Shown here one piece after another: positions 56,141 to 64,000 of a stretch of 64,000 nucleotides of DNA. The notes under the pieces are model-generated. The model saw only the letters and a program-made list of their open reading frames with translations. It searched no databases and had not been told where the DNA came from. The first letter of the stretch is position 1, and the number at the start of each line of letters is the position of its first letter. Made by a program: the position numbers and the translations under genes. Origin of the DNA: Streptomyces decoyicus (GTDB lineage: Bacteria; Actinomycetota; Actinomycetes; Streptomycetales; Streptomycetaceae); the NCBI RefSeq assembly GCF_019880305.1, contig NZ_CP082301.1, forward strand, positions 7,626,001 through 7,690,000, in the 5' to 3' direction.

Positions 56141-57646
56141 ATGGCTCAGTGGACTTCAGCGGTGGGTGCGCCCCAACTTGCCCGGCTGCTCCGGTCGCAG
56201 GACCCGCGCGATGCCCAACTCACGGCCGCCGGACGCCGGTTGCCCGCCTACCGCAGCCTCGCCGACGGCGTCCGCCTCCTCGTACTGGAAGGCCGGGTAC
56301 CGGTCGCCGCGCGCCTGCCCGCCGAGCGTGAGCTGGCCGCGGCCTTCGGCGTCAGCCGCACCACCGTCGCCGCCGCCTACGAAGCGCTGCGCGCCGAGGG
56401 GTTCCTGGAGTCCCGGCGCGGCTCCGGCAGTTGGACGGCCGTTCCGGCAGGCAACCCGCTGCCCACCCGCGGCCTGGAACCGCTGCCCCCGGAGGCCGCC
56501 GGCTCCATGATCGACCTCGGCTGTGCCGCCCTCCCGGCTCCTGAACCCTGGCTGACCCGCGCCTTCCAGGGCGCGATGGCCGACCTTCCGCTCTACGCCC
56601 ACACCCACGGCGACTACCCCGCCGGTCTGCCCGTCCTGCGCCAGGCCCTCGCGGACCGCTACACCGCGCGCGGCATCCCCACCATGCCCGAACAGATCAT
56701 GGTGACCACGGGCGCGATGGGCGCGGTGGCCGCCATCTGCCGGCTGTGTACGAGCCCCGGCGAGCGGGTGGCCGTCGACTCCCCGTCATACGCCAACATC
56801 CTCCAGTTGATGCGGGACGCCGGCGCCCGGCTCGTCCCGGTGGCGCTCGCGGACAAGCTGGCCGGCTGGGACCTCCCCGTCTGGCGCCAGGTGATGCGTG
56901 ACGCCGCGCCCCGTATGGCGTATGTCGTCGCCGACTTCCACAATCCCACCGGCTCCCTCGCCACCGAGGACCAGCGCCGTCGCCTCGTCGACGCCGCCCG
57001 GTCGGCAGGCACCCTGCTCGTCGTCGACGAGACCATGACCGAACTCCAGCTGGACCACGACACCGAACCGCCCCGCCCGGTCTGCGCATTCGACCCGGCC
57101 GGCAGCGCGGTGATCACCGTCGGCTCGGCGAGCAAGGCGTTCTGGGCCGGGATGCGGATCGGCTGGGTGCGCGCCGCCCCCGACATCATCCGCAGTCTGG
57201 TCGCCGCCCGTGCCTACTCCGACCTGGGCTCACCGGTCCTCGAACAGCTCGCCATCGCCTCGCTCCTGGAGACCGGCGGCTGGGAAGCGGCCGTCGGCAT
57301 CCGCCGCGAGCAGGCCCGCGAGAACCGCGATGCGATCGTCGAGGCGCTGCACCGGCACCTCCCCGACTGGGAGTTCAGCGTCCCCCACGGCGGGCTCACC
57401 CTCTGGGCGCGTACGGGCGGACTCTCCGGCTCCCGGATCGCCGAGGCGGGGGAGCGGCTCGGGGTGCGGGTGCCCTCCGGCCCGCGGTTCGGTGTCGACG
57501 GCGCCTTCGAGGGCTTCGTACGGCTGCCGTTCACCGTCAACGGAGCCGTCGCCGACGAGGCCGCGGTCCGGCTGGCCGGCGCCGCGCGACTGGTGGCGAC
57601 GGGCGCGCCGGTGGATACGGAGACGCGGCATACGTTCGTGGCCTGA
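56141..57646 (+). CDS. MocR-type PLP-dependent transcriptional regulator
   Basis: A 501-residue GntR/MocR protein. The winged helix (LPAERELAAAFGVSRTTVAAAYEALRAEGFLESRRGSGSW) is at residues ~60-110. The aminotransferase-like domain follows, with the PLP lysine in SASKAFWAGMRIGW, FHNPTGS and PGERVAVDSPSY. MocR proteins sense amines or PLP-like ligands. It is divergent from the YczE-like gene over ~100 nt and probably controls it. Confidence 0.93.
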   Translation: MAQWTSAVGAPQLARLLRSQDPRDAQLTAAGRRLPAYRSLADGVRLLVLEGRVPVAARLPAERELAAAFGVSRTTVAAAYEALRAEGFLESRRGSGSWTAVPAGNPLPTRGLEPLPPEAAGSMIDLGCAALPAPEPWLTRAFQGAMADLPLYAHTHGDYPAGLPVLRQALADRYTARGIPTMPEQIMVTTGAMGAVAAICRLCTSPGERVAVDSPSYANILQLMRDAGARLVPVALADKLAGWDLPVWRQVMRDAAPRMAYVVADFHNPTGSLATEDQRRRLVDAARSAGTLLVVDETMTELQLDHDTEPPRPVCAFDPAGSAVITVGSASKAFWAGMRIGWVRAAPDIIRSLVAARAYSDLGSPVLEQLAIASLLETGGWEAAVGIRREQARENRDAIVEALHRHLPDWEFSVPHGGLTLWARTGGLSGSRIAEAGERLGVRVPSGPRFGVDGAFEGFVRLPFTVNGAVADEAAVRLAGAARLVATGAPVDTETRHTFVA

Positions 57647-57693
57647 CGGCCTGACGGCTGGACGGCGGACCGCCCGGCCTCGGCGGGTGAGTC

Positions 57694-59586
57694 TCACCCC
57701 TCGGCGCGGACGGCCTCCGCCGACCCGTTGACCGCCCGGGTTTCGCCGCGTTTGGCGGACCGCACCCGCGAGGCCGCGCCCACCGGTTCGGCCGCGCCCA
57801 CCGGTTCGGCCGCGCCCACCGGTTCGGCCGTGGGCCCGGCCTGCTCGGCATCCGGTGCCGCGCCGTCCGCATCGGCCGCCGCGGTCCCGCCGTCCGGCTT
57901 CGCCACGGCGCCCGCGGACTTGCTGACGCTCACCGGCTTGCCGGCCTCCGCGGATGTGCTCACGTCCGCCGGCTTACGGGCCTCCACCGGCTTGCCGGCG
58001 TCCGTGGACCTGTGGCCGCCGGTCACCGGCTCGGCCGGCTCCGCCCCGTCGGCCGGGACCGTACGCTCCGGCAGCAGCGCCAGGACGGCCTGCCGGTGCG
58101 CCTGGCCGGTGGCCGTGTCGAGCGGGTCGGGGGTGGCCGGCACCTGGAGCCGCAGCACGGGAGCGGATCCCAGGCGCGCATAGCCGCGCCCCGGCGGCAC
58201 GCTCGCGGTCGGCGTGGTGTGCGGCGGCGCCCCGAGCACCGCCCGTACCTCGTCCGCCGTGGCGGGGCCGAGTACCACCCGCGCCTTGGTGTGCGCCCGC
58301 ACCGGATCGCTCAGCAGCTCGGCGCTCTCGAACTGGTCGGCCACGACCACCGTGACCTGGGCGGCCCGGCCGTGCCGCAGCGGCACCTGAAGCCACTGCT
58401 GGGGATCTTCCCGGCCCTCCGCGACCGCGATGTGGGCCAGTGCGGTCGGGCGGTCCGCGATGATCCACAGCGGCCGCCGGGTGTCCTCGGGCGCGGGCCG
58501 GCCGGCCTGTCGCGCCCGGTTCGCCGCGATCAGCCGCCGCTCGGTCTCGTGGGACGCCCACTCCAGGGTCGCCAGTGCCCCCGCAAGACCGCTCTCCACC
58601 CCCAGTACGCCGTGCCGCCCCACCAGGCACCCGTACTCGCCGGTGCCGCTGCCGTCGATGACCAGCACATCGCCGTGTTGCAGCGCCTGTAGCGCGATCG
58701 AGCGGAGCAGGGTCGTGGCGCCCGCCCCCGGCTGCCCCAGGACGAGCAGATGCGGTTCGGTGGAGCGCGGTCCGGTACGCCAGACCACCGGCGGCGCGTC
58801 CCGCCGCTCCTCCCCGGCGGTGACCGGCAGGGTCCGCTGGACGGCGTCCGGGTCGGTGAACCCGAGCACCGTCTCGCCCGGCGAGGTGACGAAGCGCTGC
58901 GCGACGAGATCGGTGGGCAGTGCGCCGAGCGCGGTCAGGGTCAGCTGGTTGGCCAGTTCGTCCCATCCGAAGTGGTACTCCCGGCCACGTCCGGCCTTGG
59001 CGTAGAGCACCTGCTCGATGCGGACCCGGGACTGGTCCTCACCGTCGGTGAAGTACGCCGGGTACTTCAGCTGCAGCCGTTCGATCCGCCCGCCCTCGTC
59101 GAAGGCGTACTCGGGGAAGACCCGCTCCCAGTCACCGTCGTGCGCATAGAGCGGACTGGGGTCGCCGTCGACGGAGAAGTACGGCACCAGCGCCTCGTAG
59201 AGCGCCCGCAGCCGCTCCCTCTCGGCCTCACCGGGCCCGGTGTCCACGGGCGTACGCTCCCGTCCGGCCCAGGCTCCCGCGCCCATCACCGTGATCAGGG
59301 CGAGCAGCGGCCCGTACGGCACCAGGCAGACGACCAGCACACACGCGCCGACGAAGAAGGCCAGCGGACCGCGGTGATCACGGGGCGTCTCGACCCAGCG
59401 CCGTCGGCCCGCCGCACCCAGCCTGCGCAGTCCCCGGCCGATGGTGATCAGCGGATGGAACACGTCGGAGGCGCTGTCGGCAGCGGTACGCGCGAGTTCG
59501 CGACTGCGGGCGAGGGAGGTGCTGTTGGCCATGCGGGCGAGCGGTGCGCTGTCGGTCAGGATGCGGGGCAGGGGGCGCCGGGCCAC
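57694..59586 (-). CDS. FtsK-like membrane ATPase with altered Walker A
   Basis: A 630-residue protein. Two N-terminal hydrophobic helices (GPLAFFVGACVLVVCLVPYGPLLALITVMG) precede a cytosolic domain. The nucleotide loop reads LLVLGQPGAGATTLLRSIA: Ala replaces the Lys of GKT/S at this position. Walker B-like text is DVLVIDGSG, then RRPLWIIADRP. The C-terminal ~120 residues are a disordered Pro/Ala/Lys region with a three-copy PVGAAE repeat. It resembles FtsK/VirD4-type motors of actinobacteria but may bind ATP poorly. GTG at 59586 has an AGGAG site. A small membrane gene lies upstream on the same strand. Confidence 0.7.
   Translation of the reverse strand: MARRPLPRILTDSAPLARMANSTSLARSRELARTAADSASDVFHPLITIGRGLRRLGAAGRRRWVETPRDHRGPLAFFVGACVLVVCLVPYGPLLALITVMGAGAWAGRERTPVDTGPGEAERERLRALYEALVPYFSVDGDPSPLYAHDGDWERVFPEYAFDEGGRIERLQLKYPAYFTDGEDQSRVRIEQVLYAKAGRGREYHFGWDELANQLTLTALGALPTDLVAQRFVTSPGETVLGFTDPDAVQRTLPVTAGEERRDAPPVVWRTGPRSTEPHLLVLGQPGAGATTLLRSIALQALQHGDVLVIDGSGTGEYGCLVGRHGVLGVESGLAGALATLEWASHETERRLIAANRARQAGRPAPEDTRRPLWIIADRPTALAHIAVAEGREDPQQWLQVPLRHGRAAQVTVVVADQFESAELLSDPVRAHTKARVVLGPATADEVRAVLGAPPHTTPTASVPPGRGYARLGSAPVLRLQVPATPDPLDTATGQAHRQAVLALLPERTVPADGAEPAEPVTGGHRSTDAGKPVEARKPADVSTSAEAGKPVSVSKSAGAVAKPDGGTAAADADGAAPDAEQAGPTAEPVGAAEPVGAAEPVGAASRVRSAKRGETRAVNGSAEAVRAEG
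57774..57828. repeat. three 18-bp tandem copies in coding DNA
   Basis: Three near-perfect 18-bp copies (unit containing CGCGCCCACCGGTTCGGC) encode the PVGAAE repeats at the C-terminus of the FtsK-like protein. They are in frame (18 = 6 codons). Confidence 0.8.
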
Positions 59587-59737
59587 ATCGTCTCCTGTCG
59601 CTCGTGCGGTGGTCGTGGGGGCGGGCTCGGTGCGGGCGGCGAGCCGGGAGAGTGCTGCGCGCGGAACCGCCCGGACGGGAGGTGGTGCGGTCCGTTCGGG
59701 CGGAACCCGTGGAGTGCGCCGGAGGCTCCCGACACCC

Positions 59738-59932
59738 CTAGATCTTGATCCCCCCGAGGAGGCTCGCCAGGCTCGCCCCGCCGGCCTTGATGCTGGGCGC
59801 GATGGCGGAGCTGGCGAGATAGAACCCGAAGAGCGCGGAGACCAGTGCATGCGACAACTTCAGGCCGTCTTTGCGGAAGAAGAGGAAGACGATGACACCG
59901 AGCAGGACGACGCCGGAAATGGACAGAATCAT
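59738..59932 (-). CDS. small hydrophobic protein upstream of FtsK-like gene
   Basis: A 64-residue protein with two hydrophobic segments (ILSISGVVLLGVIVFLFF and LVSALFGFYLASSAIAPSI) separated by a charged turn (RKDGLKLSH). It looks like the compact partner of the downstream FtsK-like membrane protein and is conserved next to it in Streptomyces, as far as I recall. ATG at 59932 with a GGAGAG-type site. Confidence 0.65.
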   Translation of the reverse strand: MILSISGVVLLGVIVFLFFRKDGLKLSHALVSALFGFYLASSAIAPSIKAGGASLASLLGGIKI

Positions 59933-60127
59933 GGGGGGTTCTCTCCTGGGTGGTGGGGACGGACACCATGAGTTCTTCCAGCCTCACAGCACGTATCAAG
60001 CCACGAAAGCTGCAAATGGGTGGTTTGTCATTGGAATTCCCTAAATGGGTGTAGTTCCCGAGCGTGCCGCTGTTGGGTGTGCTCGGCGTGTCGCGGTCCC
60101 GGCCCGCAGACCCGGCACAATCGTGGG

Positions 60128-60598
60128 GTGTCGAAGCCGAAGAACCCGAAGAAGCTGAGCAAGCCGAAGGGCGCGCCCCGCCGCCCGGACCCTGCGGTCA
60201 CCCCCGCCTCGCCGTGCCCCTGCGGACGCGCCGGGACCTACCGCGACTGCTGTGCCGTCTTCCACCAGGGACGCGCCACCGCCCCGACCGCCGAGCGCCT
60301 GATGCGCTCGCGCTACAGCGCCTTCGCCGTCGGTGACACCGGCTATCTGCTGCGCACCTGGCACCCCACGACCCGCCCCGGCAGCCTCGACCTGGAACCG
60401 GCACAGCGCTGGACGGGCCTGGACATCCTCGGCACCACCGGCGGCAGTGCCTTCCACGCCGAGGGCACGGTGGAATTCCGGGCGCATTGCAGCGTGCACG
60501 GCCAGGCCGGCAGCCAGTACGAGAACAGCCGCTTCGTCCGTGAGGACGGCCAATGGGTCTATCTGGATGCGCTGTCGTCGCCCGGCATCGGCACCTGA
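60128..60598 (+). CDS. YchJ family protein
   Basis: A 156-residue protein. The N-terminal SEC-C-like zinc motif CPCGRAGTYRDCCAVFHQG, then RSRYSAFAVGDTGYLLRTWHPTTRP and ENSRFVREDGQWVYLDA, define the YchJ family. Function unknown. GTG at 60128 is used. The basic start (SKPKNPKKLSKPKG) is typical of streptomycete members. Confidence 0.82.
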   Translation: MSKPKNPKKLSKPKGAPRRPDPAVTPASPCPCGRAGTYRDCCAVFHQGRATAPTAERLMRSRYSAFAVGDTGYLLRTWHPTTRPGSLDLEPAQRWTGLDILGTTGGSAFHAEGTVEFRAHCSVHGQAGSQYENSRFVREDGQWVYLDALSSPGIGT

Positions 60599-60629
60599 CA
60601 CCTTTGCCGACGCCGTCGACGAAGACGCG

Positions 60630-61445
60630 TCAGTGGTGGTGGCCCTGGCGGCCGAGGCTCTCCACGGGTGTCGCGCCGGGGCGGGTCCACTGCGGCACGG
60701 GCCGGCTGGTCGGGCCCCAGGTGGCGTTCCCGTCCGCGTCCGAGCGCCAGTACCAGCAGGCCTGGCGGCCCTCGGAGGGGTACCCCTCGCGGACATCGCC
60801 GATCACAGGCCGGCCCTCGGGGTTGTCCTCCCACGCCTCGCCGCGGCCGTAGGGCGTCATGTCGAGCAGGCCGAGGGACCCGTTGACCGGCTCGTTGCCA
60901 CGGCCCGTCGTGGAGTAGGTGAGGAAAACACGGTCGCCGTCGCGCAGGAAGCAGGCGAGGTGCCCCATGTCTCCGCCGACCGGCGGCTCCACGCCCCGCA
61001 CCGAGTACCAGGGCTGGGTGTAACCCATGAACGCGACGTAGCGAGCCACCTCGTCCCACGGGCCCGAGGTCAGGACGGCGAACGAGACGCCACGGGCATT
61101 GAGGTAGACGGCGTCCTTCATGTGCCAGGCGGTGGTGGTGCAGCCCTCGCACTGCCCCTGGTGCGGCGCGCCGTCGTACCACATGTGCTGGTAGACCACG
61201 AGCTCGTCGCGCCCCTGGAACAGGTCGAGGAACGGGACCGGCCCGTCGACGCCGGTGACCTCGACCGAGCCGTCGAGCTCGACCATCGGCAGCCGCCGCC
61301 TGGCCGCGGCGATCGCGTCGCCCTCGTGGGTGTGCGCCTTCTCGCGGACCAGCAGCTCCTCGCGCGCCGCCTGCCAGGTGGCCAGGTCGACGACCGGCGG
61401 CTTGCCGGGGAGGTTGCTGCTCGCGTTGCCGGGCGTGGTCGTCAT
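60630..61445 (-). CDS. DUF899 thioredoxin-like protein
   Basis: A 271-residue protein of the DUF899 group. The core is HMWYDGAPHQGQCEGCTTTAWHM, containing CEGC, and FFLRDGDRVFLTYSTTGRGNEP-like text (read here as FLRDGDRVFLTYSTTGRG) follows. The fold is thioredoxin-like, role unknown. ATG at 61445. It converges on the YchJ gene with a 31-nt gap. A palindromic operator candidate lies upstream. Confidence 0.85.
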   Translation of the reverse strand: MTTTPGNASSNLPGKPPVVDLATWQAAREELLVREKAHTHEGDAIAAARRRLPMVELDGSVEVTGVDGPVPFLDLFQGRDELVVYQHMWYDGAPHQGQCEGCTTTAWHMKDAVYLNARGVSFAVLTSGPWDEVARYVAFMGYTQPWYSVRGVEPPVGGDMGHLACFLRDGDRVFLTYSTTGRGNEPVNGSLGLLDMTPYGRGEAWEDNPEGRPVIGDVREGYPSEGRQACWYWRSDADGNATWGPTSRPVPQWTRPGATPVESLGRQGHHH

Positions 61446-61479
61446 GGTGTCCTCCGTGGTGTCTCTCGTGCCGGACAGC

Positions 61480-61503
61480 GTCGTACGAGGTCTGTCGTAC
61501 GAC
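61480..61503 (-). promoter_or_regulatory. paired TCGTACGA palindromes upstream of DUF899 gene
   Basis: GTCGTACGA at 61480-61488 and the perfect 10-bp palindrome GTCGTACGAC at 61494-61503 lie 35 to 58 nt upstream of the DUF899 start. Such 8-10 bp symmetric sites are typical of TetR-family operators. No regulator gene is adjacent in the window. Confidence 0.45.
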
Positions 61504-61702
61504 GTCTTCTGGCGCTCACCAGAACAGACTCGTGATCCGGCCGGAACTCATCCATCGCGGCAGGGGGCGCCCCTGGGCCGAGCCTGCACGGACCACGCCG
61601 GGCCGACAAGTTCACGGACGCGCGCTCCACGGCCGGCCGGCGGGGGCGTACCTGGCGGGCGGCCCGGAAGGCCCCCGGGCCGGGTCCGCTCGCGGCAGAT
61701 CC

Positions 61703-62101
61703 TCAGGGGCGCGGGTCCGGTCCGCTCGCGTGCCCGCGCAGCTGGTCGATCTCTCGGCGCTCGCGCTTGGTGGGACGTCCGGCGCCGCGCTCGCGGAGCG
61801 CGATCACCGGAACCTCCTCGCGCGGCGGGGCCGGCGGGCTGTTGTCGACGAAGCACTCGGCGGCGATGGCCGCGCCCACCCGCTTGCGCACCAGCCGCGA
61901 GACGACCACGATCCGCTCGCGGCCCGCGTGCCGCAGCCGCACCTCGTCGCCGTTGCGCACGGCGTGGGCCGGCTTCACCCGTTCGCCGTTGACCCGTACG
62001 TGCCCCGCGCGGCAGGCGGCCGCGGCCAGCGAACGCGTCTTGGTGAGCCGCACGGACCAGATCCAGCTGTCGATGCGGGTGGTCCCCTCGTCTGAAGCCA
62101 T
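61703..62101 (-). CDS. S4-domain RNA-binding protein
   Basis: A 132-residue protein. The S4 domain is RIDSWIWSVRLTKTRSLAAAACRAGHVRVNGERVKPAHAVRNGDEVRLR. The short basic tail (GRPTKRERREIDQLRG) matches Hsp15/HslR-type proteins, which bind stalled 50S-nascent chain complexes; the role in Streptomyces is unproven. ATG at 62101. Confidence 0.88.
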   Translation of the reverse strand: MASDEGTTRIDSWIWSVRLTKTRSLAAAACRAGHVRVNGERVKPAHAVRNGDEVRLRHAGRERIVVVSRLVRKRVGAAIAAECFVDNSPPAPPREEVPVIALRERGAGRPTKRERREIDQLRGHASGPDPRP

Positions 62102-62181
62102 ACCAAGACTCTAGAACGGCCGCCCCGGTGCGCGAGGGGCTGACGGGCCCAGAGTCTCCGTCGGCCCGCTGGACGGCACCC

Positions 62182-63297
62182 TCAGGCGGACGACTGCCTG
62201 CCGGTCTTCTTCGCCGGTGCCTTCTTGGCGGTGCTCGTCGACGCCGTCTTCTTGGACGTGCCGCCGGTCGTGCCGCGGCTGCTGGTGCTCTTCTTCGCCG
62301 TCGAAGCGGCCTTCTTCCGCCCGCCGGTGTCCTTCGGCGCGGCCGCCGTCTTCTTCGCGGAGGTCTTCTTCGCGGCCGCCGGGGCGGTCTTCTTCGCCGC
62401 CTTCTTCGCCGCCGTGCCGCTCCGCTTGCCGGCGCCCGGCGCCGCCTCGCTCTTCTTCGTCGTCTTCCGCCCCCGTAGGGGTGTCACGGACGCCGACTCC
62501 TCCTGCGCGTCGCCCTCCCCGCCGCCCCGCGCCGCCCGCAGACTCTTCTCCAGCGCCGCCGTCAGATCGAGGACCCGGGCCCCGGAGGTGCCCGATGCGG
62601 AGGGGGCGGCCGGCTCCTCGCCCTCCAGCTTGGCGGCGACCAGCTCCTCGACGGCCTCGCGGTAGTCGTCGTGGAGTTCCTCGGGGTCCAGCTCGCCCAG
62701 GGAATCCATCAGTGTCTCGGCCAGCGTCAGCTCGTTCTCGCGGAGCTCGACATCGTCGGGCACCACACCGGTGGCGGGCCGGATCTGATCCGGCCACAGC
62801 AGCGTATGCATCACGATCGCCCCGTCGTGCGCCCGCAGCATCGCCAGCGACTCCCGCCCCCGCATCGCGACCTTGCCGACCGCGACCCTCTGATGGTGCT
62901 CCAGCGCCTCCCGCAGCAGCGTGTACGGCTTGGTGGCGGACGCTCCGTTGGGCCCCAGATAGTAGGCCTTGTCCAGCTGGAGCGGGTCGATCTCACCGGG
63001 GTCGGCGAACGACAGGATCGACAGCGTCTTGGCGGTCGGCATCGGCAGCTGGGACAGATCGTCGTCGGTGATCGGCACGATGGTCTCGTCGCCCGGTGCC
63101 TGATAGCCCTTGCCGACCTCCTCGTTCGGGACCTCCTTGCCGTCCAGCTCGCAGATCTTGCGGTACTGGATCTGCGCGCCGTCCTTCTCGTGAATGCGCA
63201 CGAAAGAGACCGACGAGGTGCGGTCGGTGGCGCTGTAGGTCTTCACGGGGATGGTGACCAGACCGAACGATATGGACCCGTTCCAGATAGATCGCAT
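62182..63297 (-). CDS. ku: Ku protein, non-homologous end joining
   Basis: A 371-residue Ku. The N-terminal RSIWNGSISFGLVTIPVKTYSATD and the core ring region (KLYKxxx-type text, then QLDKAYYLGPNG and LREALEHHQRVAVGK) match actinobacterial Ku. Residues ~290-371 are a Lys/Ala/Thr-rich tail, which in Streptomyces and mycobacteria binds DNA ends and helps LigD. It starts only 30 nt from the divergent ligD gene. Confidence 0.95.
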   Translation of the reverse strand: MRSIWNGSISFGLVTIPVKTYSATDRTSSVSFVRIHEKDGAQIQYRKICELDGKEVPNEEVGKGYQAPGDETIVPITDDDLSQLPMPTAKTLSILSFADPGEIDPLQLDKAYYLGPNGASATKPYTLLREALEHHQRVAVGKVAMRGRESLAMLRAHDGAIVMHTLLWPDQIRPATGVVPDDVELRENELTLAETLMDSLGELDPEELHDDYREAVEELVAAKLEGEEPAAPSASGTSGARVLDLTAALEKSLRAARGGGEGDAQEESASVTPLRGRKTTKKSEAAPGAGKRSGTAAKKAAKKTAPAAAKKTSAKKTAAAPKDTGGRKKAASTAKKSTSSRGTTGGTSKKTASTSTAKKAPAKKTGRQSSA

Positions 63298-63327
63298 CTT
63301 TCATCCCTTGTGTGGGATTCTCATCGT

Positions 63328-64000
63328 ATGTCGCCGATCACTGTCGTGGAGGGGCGACGCCTCTCGCTGACCAACCTGGACAAGGTCCTCTATGCCGAGA
63401 CCGGCACCACGAAGGGCGAGGTGCTGCACTACTGCACCACGGTCGCAGGCCCGCTGCTCGCCCACCTCCACGACCGGCCGCTCTCCTTCCTGCGCTATCC
63501 CGACGGACCGGACGGCCAGCGCTTCTTCACCAAGAACGTGCCGCCCGGCACACCCTCCTGGGTGAAGACCTGCGAGGTCCCCCATTCGACGTCCGGGCCC
63601 GCCCGGCAGGTCCTGCTCCAGGACCTGCCCGCGCTGGTCTGGGCCGCGAACCTGGTCGTCGAACTGCACACCCCCCAGTGGACGTGCCAGGCCCCGGGCA
63701 TCGCCGACCGCCTCGTCCTCGATCTCGATCCCGGCGCCCCGGCCACCATCGTGGAGTGCTGCACCGCGGCCCGGTGGCTGCACGACCGGCTGGCCGCCGA
63801 CGGCCTGGACGTCTACGCCAAGACCAGCGGTTCCAAGGGCCTGCACCTCATCGTGGCCATCGAACCCACCCCCTCCGAGCGGGCCACCGCCTACGCCAGG
63901 ACCCTCGCCGTCGAGGCCGCGGCGGCCCTCCCCGACCTTGTCGTGCACAAGATGACCAAGGCCCTGCGCCCCGGCAAGGTCTTCATCGACTTCTCCCAGA
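63328..64000 (+). CDS. ligD: LigD polymerase/primase domain, partial
   Basis: The gene is cut by the right edge of the window. The first 224 residues (MSPITVVEGRRLSLTNLDKVLY ... PDGPDGQRFFTKNVPPG ... LVLDLDPG ... YAKTSGSKGLHL) are the LigD-type primase-polymerase domain that fills gaps in NHEJ. Metal-binding Asp residues are in LDLDPG. The ATG at 63328 faces the ku gene across 30 nt. Whether ligase and nuclease domains follow cannot be seen. Confidence 0.92.
   Translation, partial: MSPITVVEGRRLSLTNLDKVLYAETGTTKGEVLHYCTTVAGPLLAHLHDRPLSFLRYPDGPDGQRFFTKNVPPGTPSWVKTCEVPHSTSGPARQVLLQDLPALVWAANLVVELHTPQWTCQAPGIADRLVLDLDPGAPATIVECCTAARWLHDRLAADGLDVYAKTSGSKGLHLIVAIEPTPSERATAYARTLAVEAAAALPDLVVHKMTKALRPGKVFIDFSQ

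Overview
The window is high-G+C actinobacterial DNA, almost certainly a Streptomyces chromosome. The signs are strong third-position G/C bias, frequent GTG and TTG starts, many 1-4 nt start/stop overlaps, and recognisable actinobacterial genes: rbpA with a sigma-R-type promoter, a Ku/LigD pair, adjacent lnt and polyprenol-phosphate mannose synthase genes, a GH18 chitinase with DasR-like sites, and a MocR/YczE pair. No rRNA, tRNA or CRISPR array was recognised. All family names come from motif reading; no database search was run.

Layout. 1-4 kb: small membrane proteins (RipA-like, DUF4328, a large TIR-like membrane protein). 4.5-8 kb: beta-carbonic anhydrase followed by a SulP anion transporter, then a CFA/mycolate-type methyltransferase. 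8-10.4 kb (minus): a tight operon of MBL-fold hydrolase, Cys-X5-Arg phosphatase and erythromycin-esterase-like enzyme. 10.6-21.0 kb (plus): the most unusual locus, an apparent RiPP cluster described below. 21.3-24 kb (minus): a NACHT NTPase resembling bacterial NLR-type defence proteins. 24.5-33.4 kb: an exported-protein island with a small secreted protein, a trypsin-like pseudo-protease, an intact sister protease, a 1329-residue ALF-repeat/HINT polymorphic toxin and its likely immunity gene. 33.8-37.8 kb: imine-reductase-like gene with an HxlR regulator, a degenerate inositol-monophosphatase-like gene, small genes and transposase debris. 38-46 kb: aldehyde dehydrogenase with a GAF regulator, chitinase, acyl-CoA dehydrogenase, threonine-synthase-like gene. 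46-57.6 kb: mostly housekeeping and conserved genes (Lrp, amidohydrolase, lnt, ppm, FxsA, rbpA, UMF1 transporter, GDPD, YczE, MocR). 57.7-64 kb: an FtsK-like ATPase lacking its Walker A lysine, a small membrane protein, YchJ, DUF899, S4 protein, ku and the start of ligD.

The candidate new system is at 10.6-21.0 kb. A 46-codon gene with an acidic N-terminal half and a basic C-terminal tail is followed in the same direction by a PPDK-like enzyme that keeps its phosphohistidine and PEP sites but has lost most of the ATP-grasp domain; an ABC exporter (ATPase plus two permeases); a B12-binding radical SAM enzyme of the RiPP-maturation class; a nucleotidyltransferase with a C-terminal PqqD/RRE-like domain; and a 746-residue protein ending in a cyclophilin domain. 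Most junctions overlap, so the set is probably one transcript. The working model is a peptide that is C-methylated and perhaps phosphorylated or nucleotidylated, then exported. I know of no characterised pathway with this set of enzymes.
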